From positions 2,046,001 through 2,110,000 of the forward strand of contig NZ_CP133472.1 of NCBI RefSeq assembly GCF_031191545.1: a stretch of 64,000 nucleotides of DNA. Direction: 5' to 3'. Source of the stretch: Schaalia odontolytica (GTDB lineage Bacteria; Actinomycetota; Actinomycetes; Actinomycetales; Actinomycetaceae). A program made the position numbers and the translations under genes. Below, piece by piece: positions 24,146-32,508 of the stretch. The notes under the pieces were generated by a model. The model did not search any database. It was given only the letters and a program-made list of their open reading frames with translations, and had not been told where the DNA came from. Position 1 is the stretch's first letter, and each line of letters starts with the position of its first letter.

Positions 24146-25153
24146 ATGCGCGATGCATCGGAGTCGGTGCGCGATTCGTCGCGCCCCGCAAGTGAGCGAC
24201 ATGTGCCCGTGCTCCTCGCGGAGTGTCTCGACATGTTGGCCCCCGCGATCGATCGCCCCGGCGCTGTCCTCGTGGACGGCACCCTGGGAATGGGTGGACA
24301 TACCGAGGGTGCACTCGAGCGCTTCGAGAAACTGACGGTCATCGGCATCGACCGTGATCCGCAGGCGATCGCCCTCGCTTCCGAGCGCCTCGAGCGCTTT
24401 GGTGAGCGCTTCCGCGCGGTCCACACCACCTACGACAACATCGATGAGGCGGTCACAGACCAGCTCGGTCAGGGTGCGCGTGTGGACGGCATCCTCATGG
24501 ACCTGGGGGTTTCCTCCCTGCAGCTCGACGAGGCCGAGCGTGGCTTCGCGTACTCCAAGGATGCGCCCCTCGACATGCGGATGGATTCGACCACCGGCCC
24601 CAGCGCCGCCGACCTGCTGGCCACGGCCTCGGAAGGCGAACTGATCCGGATCTTGCGCACCTACGGCGAAGAGAAGTTTGCGCCGCGCATCGCCCGGCTC
24701 ATCATTCGGCGTCGAGATGTCGCGCCGATCAAGCGCACCGGTGAGCTCGTGGACATCATCCGCGAAGCCATCCCCGCGCCCGCGCGACGAACCGGCGGCA
24801 ACCCCGCCAAGCGCACGTTCCAGGCGCTGCGCGTAGCCGTCAACGACGAGCTGACGATCTTGGAACGGGCACTGCCCAGAGCCCTCGCCAGCCTGCGAGT
24901 GGGTGGGCGCCTGGTCGTCGAGTCGTACCAGAGTCTTGAGGATCGGATAGTCAAGGACGTGCTGCGTTGCGGATCAACCAGTAGCGCTCCTCCCGGACTG
25001 CCGATCATCCCAGAGGAGATGGCTCCCAGCTTGCGCCTGCTGACGAAGGGTGCCAACAGGGCCGATCAGGCCGAACAAGACCATAACCCCCGATCTGCAT
25101 CCGTGCGACTGCGCGGTGCGGAACTCATCCGCGAATGGAAGGACCTCACATGA
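24146..25153 (+). CDS. rsmH: 16S rRNA (cytosine-1402-N4)-methyltransferase
   Basis: RsmH (MraW) N4-methylates C1402 in the ribosomal P site. The 335-residue enzyme has VDGTLGMGGHTEGAL (SAM loop), DGILMDLGVSSLQLDEAERGF, the NPAKRTFQALRVAVNDE segment and the C-terminal VESYQSLEDRIVK where most relatives have SFHSLEDR. The ATG at 24146 has GAAGGAGG about 4 bases upstream. The stop overlaps the ftsL-like start by ATGA. Length and order are typical of dcw clusters. Confidence 0.97.
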   Translation: MRDASESVRDSSRPASERHVPVLLAECLDMLAPAIDRPGAVLVDGTLGMGGHTEGALERFEKLTVIGIDRDPQAIALASERLERFGERFRAVHTTYDNIDEAVTDQLGQGARVDGILMDLGVSSLQLDEAERGFAYSKDAPLDMRMDSTTGPSAADLLATASEGELIRILRTYGEEKFAPRIARLIIRRRDVAPIKRTGELVDIIREAIPAPARRTGGNPAKRTFQALRVAVNDELTILERALPRALASLRVGGRLVVESYQSLEDRIVKDVLRCGSTSSAPPGLPIIPEEMAPSLRLLTKGANRADQAEQDHNPRSASVRLRGAELIREWKDLT

Positions 25154-25542
25154 GTGCAGCAACTGCGAAGGCACGTCCCGCAGCACGTCCCGAGCTGCGC
25201 CGCGAAGAGGCCCGCGAGCTGCGCATCGTCGAGGGCACCCGTCCTCGCCGTTCGATTGCGGCAATCCTCATGCTCTTCGTCACCGTCGCCCTGGCCTCCG
25301 TCGTCGCGTCGATGGTCCTGAACACCCGCATGGCTCAAACCTCCTTTGAGATTCGTGAGCAGCAGCTCGTCCTCAACGAGCTGGAGGCCGAGTCGTGGAC
25401 GATGCGCGCGGAGCTGGATCGCAAGGCCTCGCCGACCGAGCTCGAGAAAGCAGCGCAGGCGAACGGCATGGTGCCCGCGGGCAAATCGGGCTTCATCACC
25501 CTCGAAACTGGTACTGTCGAGGCCGGGACCCCCGCGAAGTAA
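25150..25542 (+). CDS. ftsL: FtsL-like septum protein
   Basis: A 130-residue bitopic protein between rsmH and ftsI, the position of ftsL. It has a basic cytoplasmic N-terminus of about 38 residues, one membrane helix (SIAAILMLFVTVALASVVASMVL), a short extracytoplasmic coiled coil (TSFEIREQQLVLNELEAE) and a C-terminal GMVPAGKSGFITLETG typical of actinobacterial FtsL. FtsL bridges FtsQ/FtsB to the FtsWI synthase. Sequence conservation is low in this family, so the name rests largely on topology and position. Start ATG 25150 overlaps the rsmH stop. Confidence 0.85.
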   Translation: MSAATAKARPAARPELRREEARELRIVEGTRPRRSIAAILMLFVTVALASVVASMVLNTRMAQTSFEIREQQLVLNELEAESWTMRAELDRKASPTELEKAAQANGMVPAGKSGFITLETGTVEAGTPAK

Positions 25543-25560
25543 CCCGGAAGGCGAGGACCC

Positions 25561-27294
25561 ATGGATACCGTCGTCACGCGTTCGCGATGGATCGTAGGCA
25601 TCCTTGTCGGTGCCCTATGTATCTGCGGTGTGCGCTTGGTCCAGCTCCAGATCATCGAGGGGCCGTCGCTGGCCGCCCAAGGGCAGCGTGTTCGTACCTC
25701 CTCAACGGAGGTCGCCGCTGCGCGCGGCACAATCACCGATGCCACGGGCGTCGTCCTGGCGAACTCGATCCAGACCTACGACATCGCGGTTAACCAGGTG
25801 AACATTCGCGCCTTCGTCAACCGCGACGATGACGGCAACGAGGTCGGCCGCGGTCCCGCGGAAGCGGCCCGCCTCCTGGCCCCCATTCTTGGTATCAACG
25901 AGGCGGAGCTTGGCGGCATGATGCTGGGTGACTCTACCTATGAGTACATCAAGCGCAACGTGGACGCGGTGTCCTACCGTGAGATCCGAAAGCTCGACAT
26001 CTACGGCATCGAATGGGAGTCCGTTTTCGAGCGCGAATACCCCAACGGCAACGTCGCAGCCCCCGTTATCGGGACAGTCAACGCGGAGGGGCAGGGATCC
26101 TCCGGCATGGAGGCCCAGTTCGACGCGCTCCTGACGGGTACGCCCGGCGCGCAGGCCTTTGAGATTGCGCCCAACGGCGCGGTCATGCCCGGCGGAAAAA
26201 GGACGACCGTCGAGCCGAAGGACGGCGGAAACGTGGAGCTGACGCTGCACGCCGACCTGCAGCATCAGGTCCAAGACCTGCTGGACGCTCGCGTTGCGAA
26301 GCATCAGGCTGACTGGGGTGCAGTCGTCATTGAGGATGTCGCAACGGGTCACGTGCTCGTGATGGCGGATTCGAACTCCAAGGAGCCGGACAACGCTAAG
26401 CCCCAGAAAGTGCACGCCGTCCAGGACGCGTTCGAGCCCGGCTCTGTGGGCAAGCTCGTCACCGTGGGGGCCGCCCTTAACCAAGGGACGATCACACCCA
26501 CGAGCGTTTTCCAGGTGCCGTACGCGCTGAACCTGTCCGATGCGGGTGGTCCCATCACCGATTTCCACGAGCATGACGGCGAGACACTGACGGCCACGGG
26601 CGTTCTCGCGGAGTCGTCGAACACCGGTACCGTCTTGATCGGTCAGACGATCGGCGACGACCAGCGCTACGCCATGATGCGTGCGTTTGGTTTCGGCGAG
26701 GAGACGGGCATTGAGTTGCCCGGCGAGTCCGCGGGCCTTATTCGCGGCGCAGACGAGTGGCAGGGGCGTGACCGCTACGTCACGATGTTCGGCCAGGCCT
26801 ATGCGATTACCGCGATGCAGGAGGCATCCGCATTGGCGACGATCGCGAACGGGGGAGTGCGTATTACCCCCCACATCGTGAAGTCGTGGACGAACGCGGA
26901 TGGGACGGTCGAGGTGCCGCAGGGAAGCCAGCCGGTGCAGGCCATGGACGCGACGGCGGCATCGCAGTTGCTGACCATGATGGAATCCGTCGTCGAAGAC
27001 GATCGGGGCACCGCCGGTGCGGCCAAGGTCCCGGGCTACCGAGTGGGTGTCAAGACCGGTACCGCTGAGACGATCATCGACGGCGCGTCGGGCCTCGTCT
27101 CTACGACGGCAGGCATCATTCCCGCGGACGCGCCGCGCCTGGCAATCGCCGTCGTCCTGTACAACCCGAGGGTGGCGTCGGTCTCATCTGATTCGTCGGC
27201 GCCGCTGTTTGGCGACATTGCTCGCACTGCCGTCGGCAACCTGGGTATCCCCGCTTCCACCTCGTCCGCTAACCTGTATCCGACGACGCCGTGA
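25561..27294 (+). CDS. ftsI: Septal transpeptidase FtsI (class B PBP)
   Basis: FtsI cross-links septal peptidoglycan and is a beta-lactam target. The 577-residue protein has an N-terminal membrane anchor (WIVGILVGALCICGVRLVQL), a pedestal domain and a transpeptidase domain with the active-site tetrad S295-V-G-K298 (EPGSVGKLVT), S352-S-N354 and K498-T-G. Length is typical. The start ATG at 25561 follows GGAAGGCGAGG. No PASTA domains are present. Only 17 bases separate it from murF; murE, usual at this point, is missing. Confidence 0.96.
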   Translation: MDTVVTRSRWIVGILVGALCICGVRLVQLQIIEGPSLAAQGQRVRTSSTEVAAARGTITDATGVVLANSIQTYDIAVNQVNIRAFVNRDDDGNEVGRGPAEAARLLAPILGINEAELGGMMLGDSTYEYIKRNVDAVSYREIRKLDIYGIEWESVFEREYPNGNVAAPVIGTVNAEGQGSSGMEAQFDALLTGTPGAQAFEIAPNGAVMPGGKRTTVEPKDGGNVELTLHADLQHQVQDLLDARVAKHQADWGAVVIEDVATGHVLVMADSNSKEPDNAKPQKVHAVQDAFEPGSVGKLVTVGAALNQGTITPTSVFQVPYALNLSDAGGPITDFHEHDGETLTATGVLAESSNTGTVLIGQTIGDDQRYAMMRAFGFGEETGIELPGESAGLIRGADEWQGRDRYVTMFGQAYAITAMQEASALATIANGGVRITPHIVKSWTNADGTVEVPQGSQPVQAMDATAASQLLTMMESVVEDDRGTAGAAKVPGYRVGVKTGTAETIIDGASGLVSTTAGIIPADAPRLAIAVVLYNPRVASVSSDSSAPLFGDIARTAVGNLGIPASTSSANLYPTTP

Positions 27295-27311
27295 GTCTGA
27301 AGGAGTAGAAC

Positions 27312-28709
27312 ATGCAGGCAGCAGCACAGTGGATTGCTGAGGCAGTGTCGGGGCACCTGGTCGGTCCCGATGTACTCGTGACAGGCCCGGTGGTCACTGA
27401 CTCGCGTGAGGCAGCCGAGGGTTCGCTCTACGTGGCTCGCCGCGGCGAGGCCGCCGACGGACACTCCTTTGTGGCAGGGGCCGTCGAGCGCGGTGCCGTC
27501 GCCGTCATCGTTGAGCATGAAGTCGACGAGGCCGTGGCTCAGATCGTCGTCCATGATTCCACCGAGGCGCTGGGAGCCCTGGCGCGGGCACACGTGGACA
27601 ACCTGCGCAGAGGGGGTGTCCTTGACGTCATCGCGATGACGGGTTCGGTGGGCAAGACCACGACGAAGGACTTGCTGGCGCAGATCATGAGCGAGGACGG
27701 GCCGACGGTGGCTCCCAAGCTTTCCTTCAACAACGAGGTCGGCCTGCCGCTGACCGTTCTGATGGCGGATGAAACGACGCGTCATCTCGTCCTCGAGATG
27801 GGTGCCTCGGGCCCCGGACATATCACCTACCTGACGGACATTGTGTCTCCGGATGTCGCGATCGAGCTGTGCGTGGGGCATGCCCACGTGGGCGGCTTTG
27901 GTGGTTTCGAAGGCGTCGCGGCCGCGAAGGCTGAGCTCATTCGGGGAACGCGCCCGGGCGGTCCCGTCATTCTCAACACAGACGACCCGAATGTCGAGGC
28001 AATGGCACCTCTGGCAACCGGCGACGTGATTCGTTTTTCTGCCTCGGGTGACCCCCGCGCGCACGTGCGCGCAATCGACGTGCATCTTGATCGCGCGGAC
28101 CGTGCTTCCTTCACTCTCGTGGCCCCCCAGGGCGAGGCCCACATCGACCTGAAAATCGTCGGACGACACCACGTGGCGAATGCGCTGGCTGCTGCTGCGG
28201 GTGCTCTGACCCTCGGCGTTGACCTTCAGACCGTGGCCACCGTCCTGTCGAGTGCCCGTGCCCTGAGCCCCCACCGCATGGACGTTCACCAGCTCACCGT
28301 GGAGGGCACAGCGATCACCCTGATCGACGACTCCTACAACGCGAACCTGGACTCGATGCGTGCGGGTATCGCGGCGCTGGCCTCGATCGGCTCGGACGCC
28401 CGAAAGATCGCGGTCCTTGGCGAGATGCTGGAGCTGGGCGATGACTCCCAGCCGCTGCACGAGCAGGTCGGAGCGATGGCTGCCGATGCGGGTATCGACA
28501 CACTCATTGGCCTGGGGACGGATGCCCACTACTATCTAGAGGGAGCACCGCACGTGCCCCATCGCGAGGTCGCCTCGGATCCCGAGCAGGCCGCACGCCT
28601 GGTGATTGAACACGCCGCGGATGGTTCCGTCATCCTCGTCAAAGGCTCCTACGGATCACATTCGTGGCAGGTCGCAGACATCCTGCGAGAGAAGGGAACG
28701 AACCGGTGA
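27312..28709 (+). CDS. murF: UDP-MurNAc-tripeptide--D-Ala-D-Ala ligase
   Basis: MurF adds D-Ala-D-Ala to the UDP-MurNAc tripeptide in the cytoplasm. The 465-residue protein has the N-terminal domain with VVTDSREAAEGSLYVARRGE, the ATP loop TGSVGKTTTKDLL, the LSFNNEVGLPLTVL segment and LIDDSYNANLDSMRAG of the C-terminal domain. The ATG at 27312 has GAAGGAG 6 bases upstream. Its 3' end overlaps mraY by GTGA. The third-position amino acid of its substrate depends on MurE, encoded elsewhere. Confidence 0.97.
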   Translation: MQAAAQWIAEAVSGHLVGPDVLVTGPVVTDSREAAEGSLYVARRGEAADGHSFVAGAVERGAVAVIVEHEVDEAVAQIVVHDSTEALGALARAHVDNLRRGGVLDVIAMTGSVGKTTTKDLLAQIMSEDGPTVAPKLSFNNEVGLPLTVLMADETTRHLVLEMGASGPGHITYLTDIVSPDVAIELCVGHAHVGGFGGFEGVAAAKAELIRGTRPGGPVILNTDDPNVEAMAPLATGDVIRFSASGDPRAHVRAIDVHLDRADRASFTLVAPQGEAHIDLKIVGRHHVANALAAAAGALTLGVDLQTVATVLSSARALSPHRMDVHQLTVEGTAITLIDDSYNANLDSMRAGIAALASIGSDARKIAVLGEMLELGDDSQPLHEQVGAMAADAGIDTLIGLGTDAHYYLEGAPHVPHREVASDPEQAARLVIEHAADGSVILVKGSYGSHSWQVADILREKGTNR

Positions 28710-29791
28710 TTGGACTTATCTCGGCCTTCATTATCGCCATGGCGCTGTCCGTGACAGGCACGCCGCTGCTCATTCGCTTCCTGGTGCTGCACCAATACGG
28801 TCAGTTCATTCGCCAGGACGGTCCGACCCAGCACCTCACCAAGCGCGGGACGCCCACGATGGGCGGCGTTGTCATTATCCTGGCGACCGTCGTCGCGTGG
28901 TTGATCGGCTCGATGGTCGCCGGCGCAGGACCGTCGTGGTCCGGCCTGCTGTTGGTCCTCCTGTTCGTTGGCTTGGGCGTTATCGGCCTGCTCGATGACG
29001 GTATCAAGATCATGCGTCAGCGTTCCCTCGGCCTGCACCCGTCGGGAAAGATCATCGGACAGGTTGCCGTGGCCTCGCTGTTTGCGTTGGGCACCTTGAT
29101 CATGCCGAACGAATTCGGTGAATACGCGGGTACCTTGGAGATCTCCGTCGCTCGTCCCACGGCCTTGACGCTGGGATTCGCCGGACTTGGCGTGGGCATC
29201 GCCCTGTATCTGGTCTGGACGAACCTGATCGTGACGGCGTGGTCGAATGCGACGAACCTGACCGACGGCCTGGATGGTCTGGCTGCGGGTGTGTCTATTT
29301 TCGTGTTCGGTGCCTACACCTTCATCACCTACTTCCAGCGCATCCAGTCCTGCACGCAGCTGGGAGCCAACCAGGCGAATTGCTACTCGACGCGAGACCC
29401 ACTTGACCTGGCGATTTTCTGCGCCGCGCTGATCGGCGCGCTGGCGGGTTTCCTGTGGTGGAATGCGTCGCCGGCTCAGATCTTCATGGGTGATACGGGA
29501 GCTCTTGCCCTCGGCGGCGCGGTCGCCGGCCTGTCGATCCTCACGCAGACACAGCTGCTTGCCATTGTCGTCGGCGGTCTCTTCGTTGCCGTTGTTCTCT
29601 CGGACGTCATCCAGATCGGCGTATTTAAGGCGACGGGTAAGCGGGTGTTCCGCATGGCCCCTCTGCACCACCACTTCGAGCTTCTCGAGTGGAAGGAGGT
29701 CACGATCGTGATCCGTTTCTGGCTGATTGCCGCGATCGCGGCAGTGGCAGGTGCGGGTCTGTTCTATGCGGAGTGGGTGTCGCGTCGATGA
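28706..29791 (+). CDS. mraY: Phospho-N-acetylmuramoyl-pentapeptide transferase
   Basis: MraY forms lipid I from UDP-MurNAc-pentapeptide and undecaprenyl phosphate. The 361-residue polytopic protein (about ten helices) has the cytoplasmic signatures LLDDGIKIM, NATNLTDGLDGLAAG and MAPLHHHFELLEW. The GTG at 28706 overlaps the murF stop (GTGA) and gives the expected N-terminus VIGLISAFI, so longer in-frame extensions are rejected. It overlaps murD by ATGA, keeping stoichiometry through translational coupling. Confidence 0.97.
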   Translation: MIGLISAFIIAMALSVTGTPLLIRFLVLHQYGQFIRQDGPTQHLTKRGTPTMGGVVIILATVVAWLIGSMVAGAGPSWSGLLLVLLFVGLGVIGLLDDGIKIMRQRSLGLHPSGKIIGQVAVASLFALGTLIMPNEFGEYAGTLEISVARPTALTLGFAGLGVGIALYLVWTNLIVTAWSNATNLTDGLDGLAAGVSIFVFGAYTFITYFQRIQSCTQLGANQANCYSTRDPLDLAIFCAALIGALAGFLWWNASPAQIFMGDTGALALGGAVAGLSILTQTQLLAIVVGGLFVAVVLSDVIQIGVFKATGKRVFRMAPLHHHFELLEWKEVTIVIRFWLIAAIAAVAGAGLFYAEWVSRR

Positions 29792-31233
29792 GTCGTCTCG
29801 CTGCTGTCGTCGGCTGGGGCAAGTCCGGACAGGGAGCGGCGGGAGCGCTGCTCGCCCGCGACTGGAAGGTGCGTGCGTTCGACGCGCGCGGAGGGCAGCC
29901 CTCCTTCTTCGATGATGTCCGTGCAGTTGCAGTCCACGTCGAGGAGGACCCGGCTGCCCTCGCCAGCGCGATCGTTGCGGCCGGCCCCGACCTCGTCGTC
30001 GTGTCCCCGGGCGTGCCTGCGCACCACCCGGTGTTTAGTGCCTGCGAGCAGGCTGACATTGACCTGTGGGGGGAAGTGGAGCTCGCCTGGCGTCTGCAGG
30101 AGGAAGGCCCTCACGCGGGACGTCCCTGGCTGACGGTGACCGGGACGAACGGTAAGACCACTACTGTGGGAATGCTTGGCCAGATCCTGCGCTGCGCGGG
30201 TGCCAACGTCGAAGAGGTTGGCAACATTGGAACACCGATTACACGCGCGATTGACTCCGAGGCGGAGGTCTTTGCGGTTGAGCTCTCGAGCTTCCAGCTG
30301 CACACGGCGCATACGGTGTCGCCCCTGGCGTCGATTTGTCTGAATGTGGACGCGGATCACCTGGACTGGCACGGCAGCGTTGAGGCCTATGTGGCCGACA
30401 AGGCCCGCGTCTACGAAAACACGATCAAGGCGTGTATCTATCCGGCATCCGATCGTCGCGTCGAGGCCATGGTGGAGAACGCAGAGGTCGTCGAAGGTGC
30501 ACGCGCCATCGGCCTAACGCTTGGTGCGCCGTCGGTGTCGCAGTTCGGTATCGTCGAGGGCCTCCTCGTTGACCGTGCGTTCGTGAAGGACCGCGCGCGA
30601 CAGGCAGCGGCCCTCGCGCACGTCTCCGATCTGTCGGGTGCGTACGGGCCTCACCCGTCGGCCGCCATTTTGTGCGATGCGCTGGCGGCTGCCGCGCTCG
30701 CCCGCGCGTATGGCGTTGAGCCCGAGGCCGTGGAGGAGGGACTGCGGTCCTTCCGTCCGGCAGGTCACCGTCGCGCGATCATTGCCGAGGCGGCGGATCT
30801 GACGTGGGTGGACGACTCGAAGGCGACGAATGCTCACGCGGCGCGCGCCTCACTGGCGGGTTTGCCTCCGCGTAGCGCTATCTGGATCGTTGGTGGCGAC
30901 GCGAAGGGCCAGAATTTCACGGAGCTCATCAAGCAAGTCGAGCCGATCCTACGCGGCGTCGTCGTTATCGGCGAGGACCGCTCGGCTCTCGTTTCCGCGC
31001 TGTCCGACGGTGCGCCTCAGGTGCCCTTCGTCGAGGTTGACGGCCACGAGGACTGGATGTTCTCCGTCGTCAACGAGGCTGTGGCCCTGTCCATGCCAGG
31101 TGATACCGTCGTGCTTGCGCCGGCGTGTGCATCCTGGGATCAGTTCGATAACTACGGTCAGCGTGGCGATGCCTTCGCCGACGCGGTGTCGCGCCTGGCC
31201 GCCCAGTGGGGGAGCGCCGGTGGTGACGAATAA
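29788..31233 (+). CDS. murD: UDP-MurNAc-L-alanine--D-glutamate ligase
   Basis: MurD adds D-Glu to UDP-MurNAc-L-Ala. The 481-residue protein has the N-terminal UDP-binding Rossmann region (VVGWGKSGQGAAGALLAR), the ATP loop TGTNGKTTTVGML, VELSSFQL, NVDADHLDWHG and the late DDSKATNAHAA. It starts at 29788 in an ATGA overlap with mraY and overlaps ftsW by 11 bases. All domains are complete. Confidence 0.97.
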   Translation: MSRLAAVVGWGKSGQGAAGALLARDWKVRAFDARGGQPSFFDDVRAVAVHVEEDPAALASAIVAAGPDLVVVSPGVPAHHPVFSACEQADIDLWGEVELAWRLQEEGPHAGRPWLTVTGTNGKTTTVGMLGQILRCAGANVEEVGNIGTPITRAIDSEAEVFAVELSSFQLHTAHTVSPLASICLNVDADHLDWHGSVEAYVADKARVYENTIKACIYPASDRRVEAMVENAEVVEGARAIGLTLGAPSVSQFGIVEGLLVDRAFVKDRARQAAALAHVSDLSGAYGPHPSAAILCDALAAAALARAYGVEPEAVEEGLRSFRPAGHRRAIIAEAADLTWVDDSKATNAHAARASLAGLPPRSAIWIVGGDAKGQNFTELIKQVEPILRGVVVIGEDRSALVSALSDGAPQVPFVEVDGHEDWMFSVVNEAVALSMPGDTVVLAPACASWDQFDNYGQRGDAFADAVSRLAAQWGSAGGDE

Positions 31234-32476
31234 GCGCGGGTGGCACATCCCGACGGTCACGCTGCCTCGGATCCGCTTCGGGTCCGGAAAGGAGCGTCAG
31301 CATGATCCGGTGATGACGTACTATCTCGTCGTCCTGCCGGCCGTTGTGCTCTCGGTTTTCGGCCTCGTGATGGGCTTTTCGGCGCAAACTGTCACGTCGA
31401 TCGCGCAGGGAGAGAATCCCTATTCTGCGTACGCTCGCCCCCTGGCTATCATCGTGGTTTCCCTGCTGATTGCTACGGTCGTTCAGCTGGTTCCCCAACG
31501 ATGGTTCGTCTATCTGTCGCCGATAATGTTCGTGGGCGCTCTTGTCTTCCAGTCGCTGGTTCTGAGCCCCCTCGGACGCTCTGAGGGTGGCAACGCAAAC
31601 TGGGTCAAGATCGGCCCGATCATGGCCCAGCCCTCGGAGTTCCTCAAGCTCGCCCTTATCGTGTTCCTGGCACTGATGGTCTCAAAGTCGGCCTCGAAGC
31701 GCTCGGATCTGCGCGCGATGGCTGTGGCCGTGGGAATGCCTATCCTCGTCGCTCTGGGAGCAGTCATGCTCGGACGTGACATGGGCACTGCGATGGTGGT
31801 CGCGGTGGGTGCTCTGGGTGCCGTGTGGGTGGCCGGCCTGCCCAAGCGCTGGTTTGGTGGCCTCCTCATGATCGCCGTGCCCACGATGGTGCTGCTCGTG
31901 CTGTCCAACCCCACTCGTATTCGCCGTATCCTCGCTATCTTGCCGGGTACGTCGAAGGGATCGGACGAGTCCGCTCCCGAGCAGATCGACCACTCGCTGT
32001 GGGCGCTGGGCTCGGGCGGCCTGACCGGCCTCGGCCCGGGCGCGTCGCGTGAGAAGTGGAATTATCTGCAGGCGGCCCACACGGACTTCATTTTCGCTAT
32101 CGTGGGCGAGGAATTCGGGCTGTTCGGTACCCTCGCTGTCCTGGTCTGCCTGGGGCTGCTGGTGTGGGGCATGATACGCGTGGCGCGCGAGTCTTCGGAC
32201 CTGTTTGTCGTCGTCGTTGCGTCGGGCGTTGCGTCGTGGATCGGCATCCAGACGATCATCAACGTGCTGTCGGTGACGGGGCTGGGTCCGGTCATCGGTG
32301 TTCCTCTGCCGCTCGTGTCCTACGGTGGCTCGTCCTTCCTCTTTACGATCACCGCGATCGCGGTCGTGGCGTCCTTTGCGCGCGCCCGAGCCGGGATGCG
32401 GATGATTGGTCGGCCCGACGAGGCATCGGCGGGGCGTGACCCCCGCGTGGCACCCCGCAGGCGCGCGGCTCGCTAA
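31223..32476 (+). CDS. ftsW: Septal peptidoglycan polymerase FtsW
   Basis: FtsW is the SEDS-family glycosyltransferase that works with FtsI. The 417-residue protein has about ten membrane helices, with GNANWVKIGPIMAQPSEFLK, the catalytic-type loop around KWNYLQAAHTDFIFAIVGEEFG and GVPLPLVSYGGSSF. Tandem GTG codons at 31220 and 31223 are possible starts; GGGGGAG is spaced 8 bases from the second. Either way it overlaps murD. The C-terminal 40 residues are basic and extended. In some actinobacteria such tails bind FtsZ; here that is only a possibility. Confidence 0.96.
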   Translation: MTNKRGWHIPTVTLPRIRFGSGKERQHDPVMTYYLVVLPAVVLSVFGLVMGFSAQTVTSIAQGENPYSAYARPLAIIVVSLLIATVVQLVPQRWFVYLSPIMFVGALVFQSLVLSPLGRSEGGNANWVKIGPIMAQPSEFLKLALIVFLALMVSKSASKRSDLRAMAVAVGMPILVALGAVMLGRDMGTAMVVAVGALGAVWVAGLPKRWFGGLLMIAVPTMVLLVLSNPTRIRRILAILPGTSKGSDESAPEQIDHSLWALGSGGLTGLGPGASREKWNYLQAAHTDFIFAIVGEEFGLFGTLAVLVCLGLLVWGMIRVARESSDLFVVVVASGVASWIGIQTIINVLSVTGLGPVIGVPLPLVSYGGSSFLFTITAIAVVASFARARAGMRMIGRPDEASAGRDPRVAPRRRAAR

Positions 32477-32479
32477 ACT
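32474..32479 (+). promoter_or_regulatory. Internal -10 before murG
   Basis: TAAACT overlaps the ftsW stop codon and is followed by 6 bases and then an ATG (32486) that opens a three-codon ORF. The spacing equals that of the leaderless genes in this window. Confidence 0.45.
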
Positions 32480-32485
32480 GGGGTT

Positions 32486-32497
32486 ATGCACGCGTAA
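32486..32497 (+). other. Minimal ORF (M-H-A-stop) ahead of murG
   Basis: ATG CAC GCG TAA sits 6 bases after TAAACT, and the murG Shine-Dalgarno AAAGGAG begins within its stop codon. A ribosome starting here would terminate on the murG ribosome-binding site. Confidence 0.35.
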
Positions 32498-32508
32498 AGG
32501 AGACGCAT

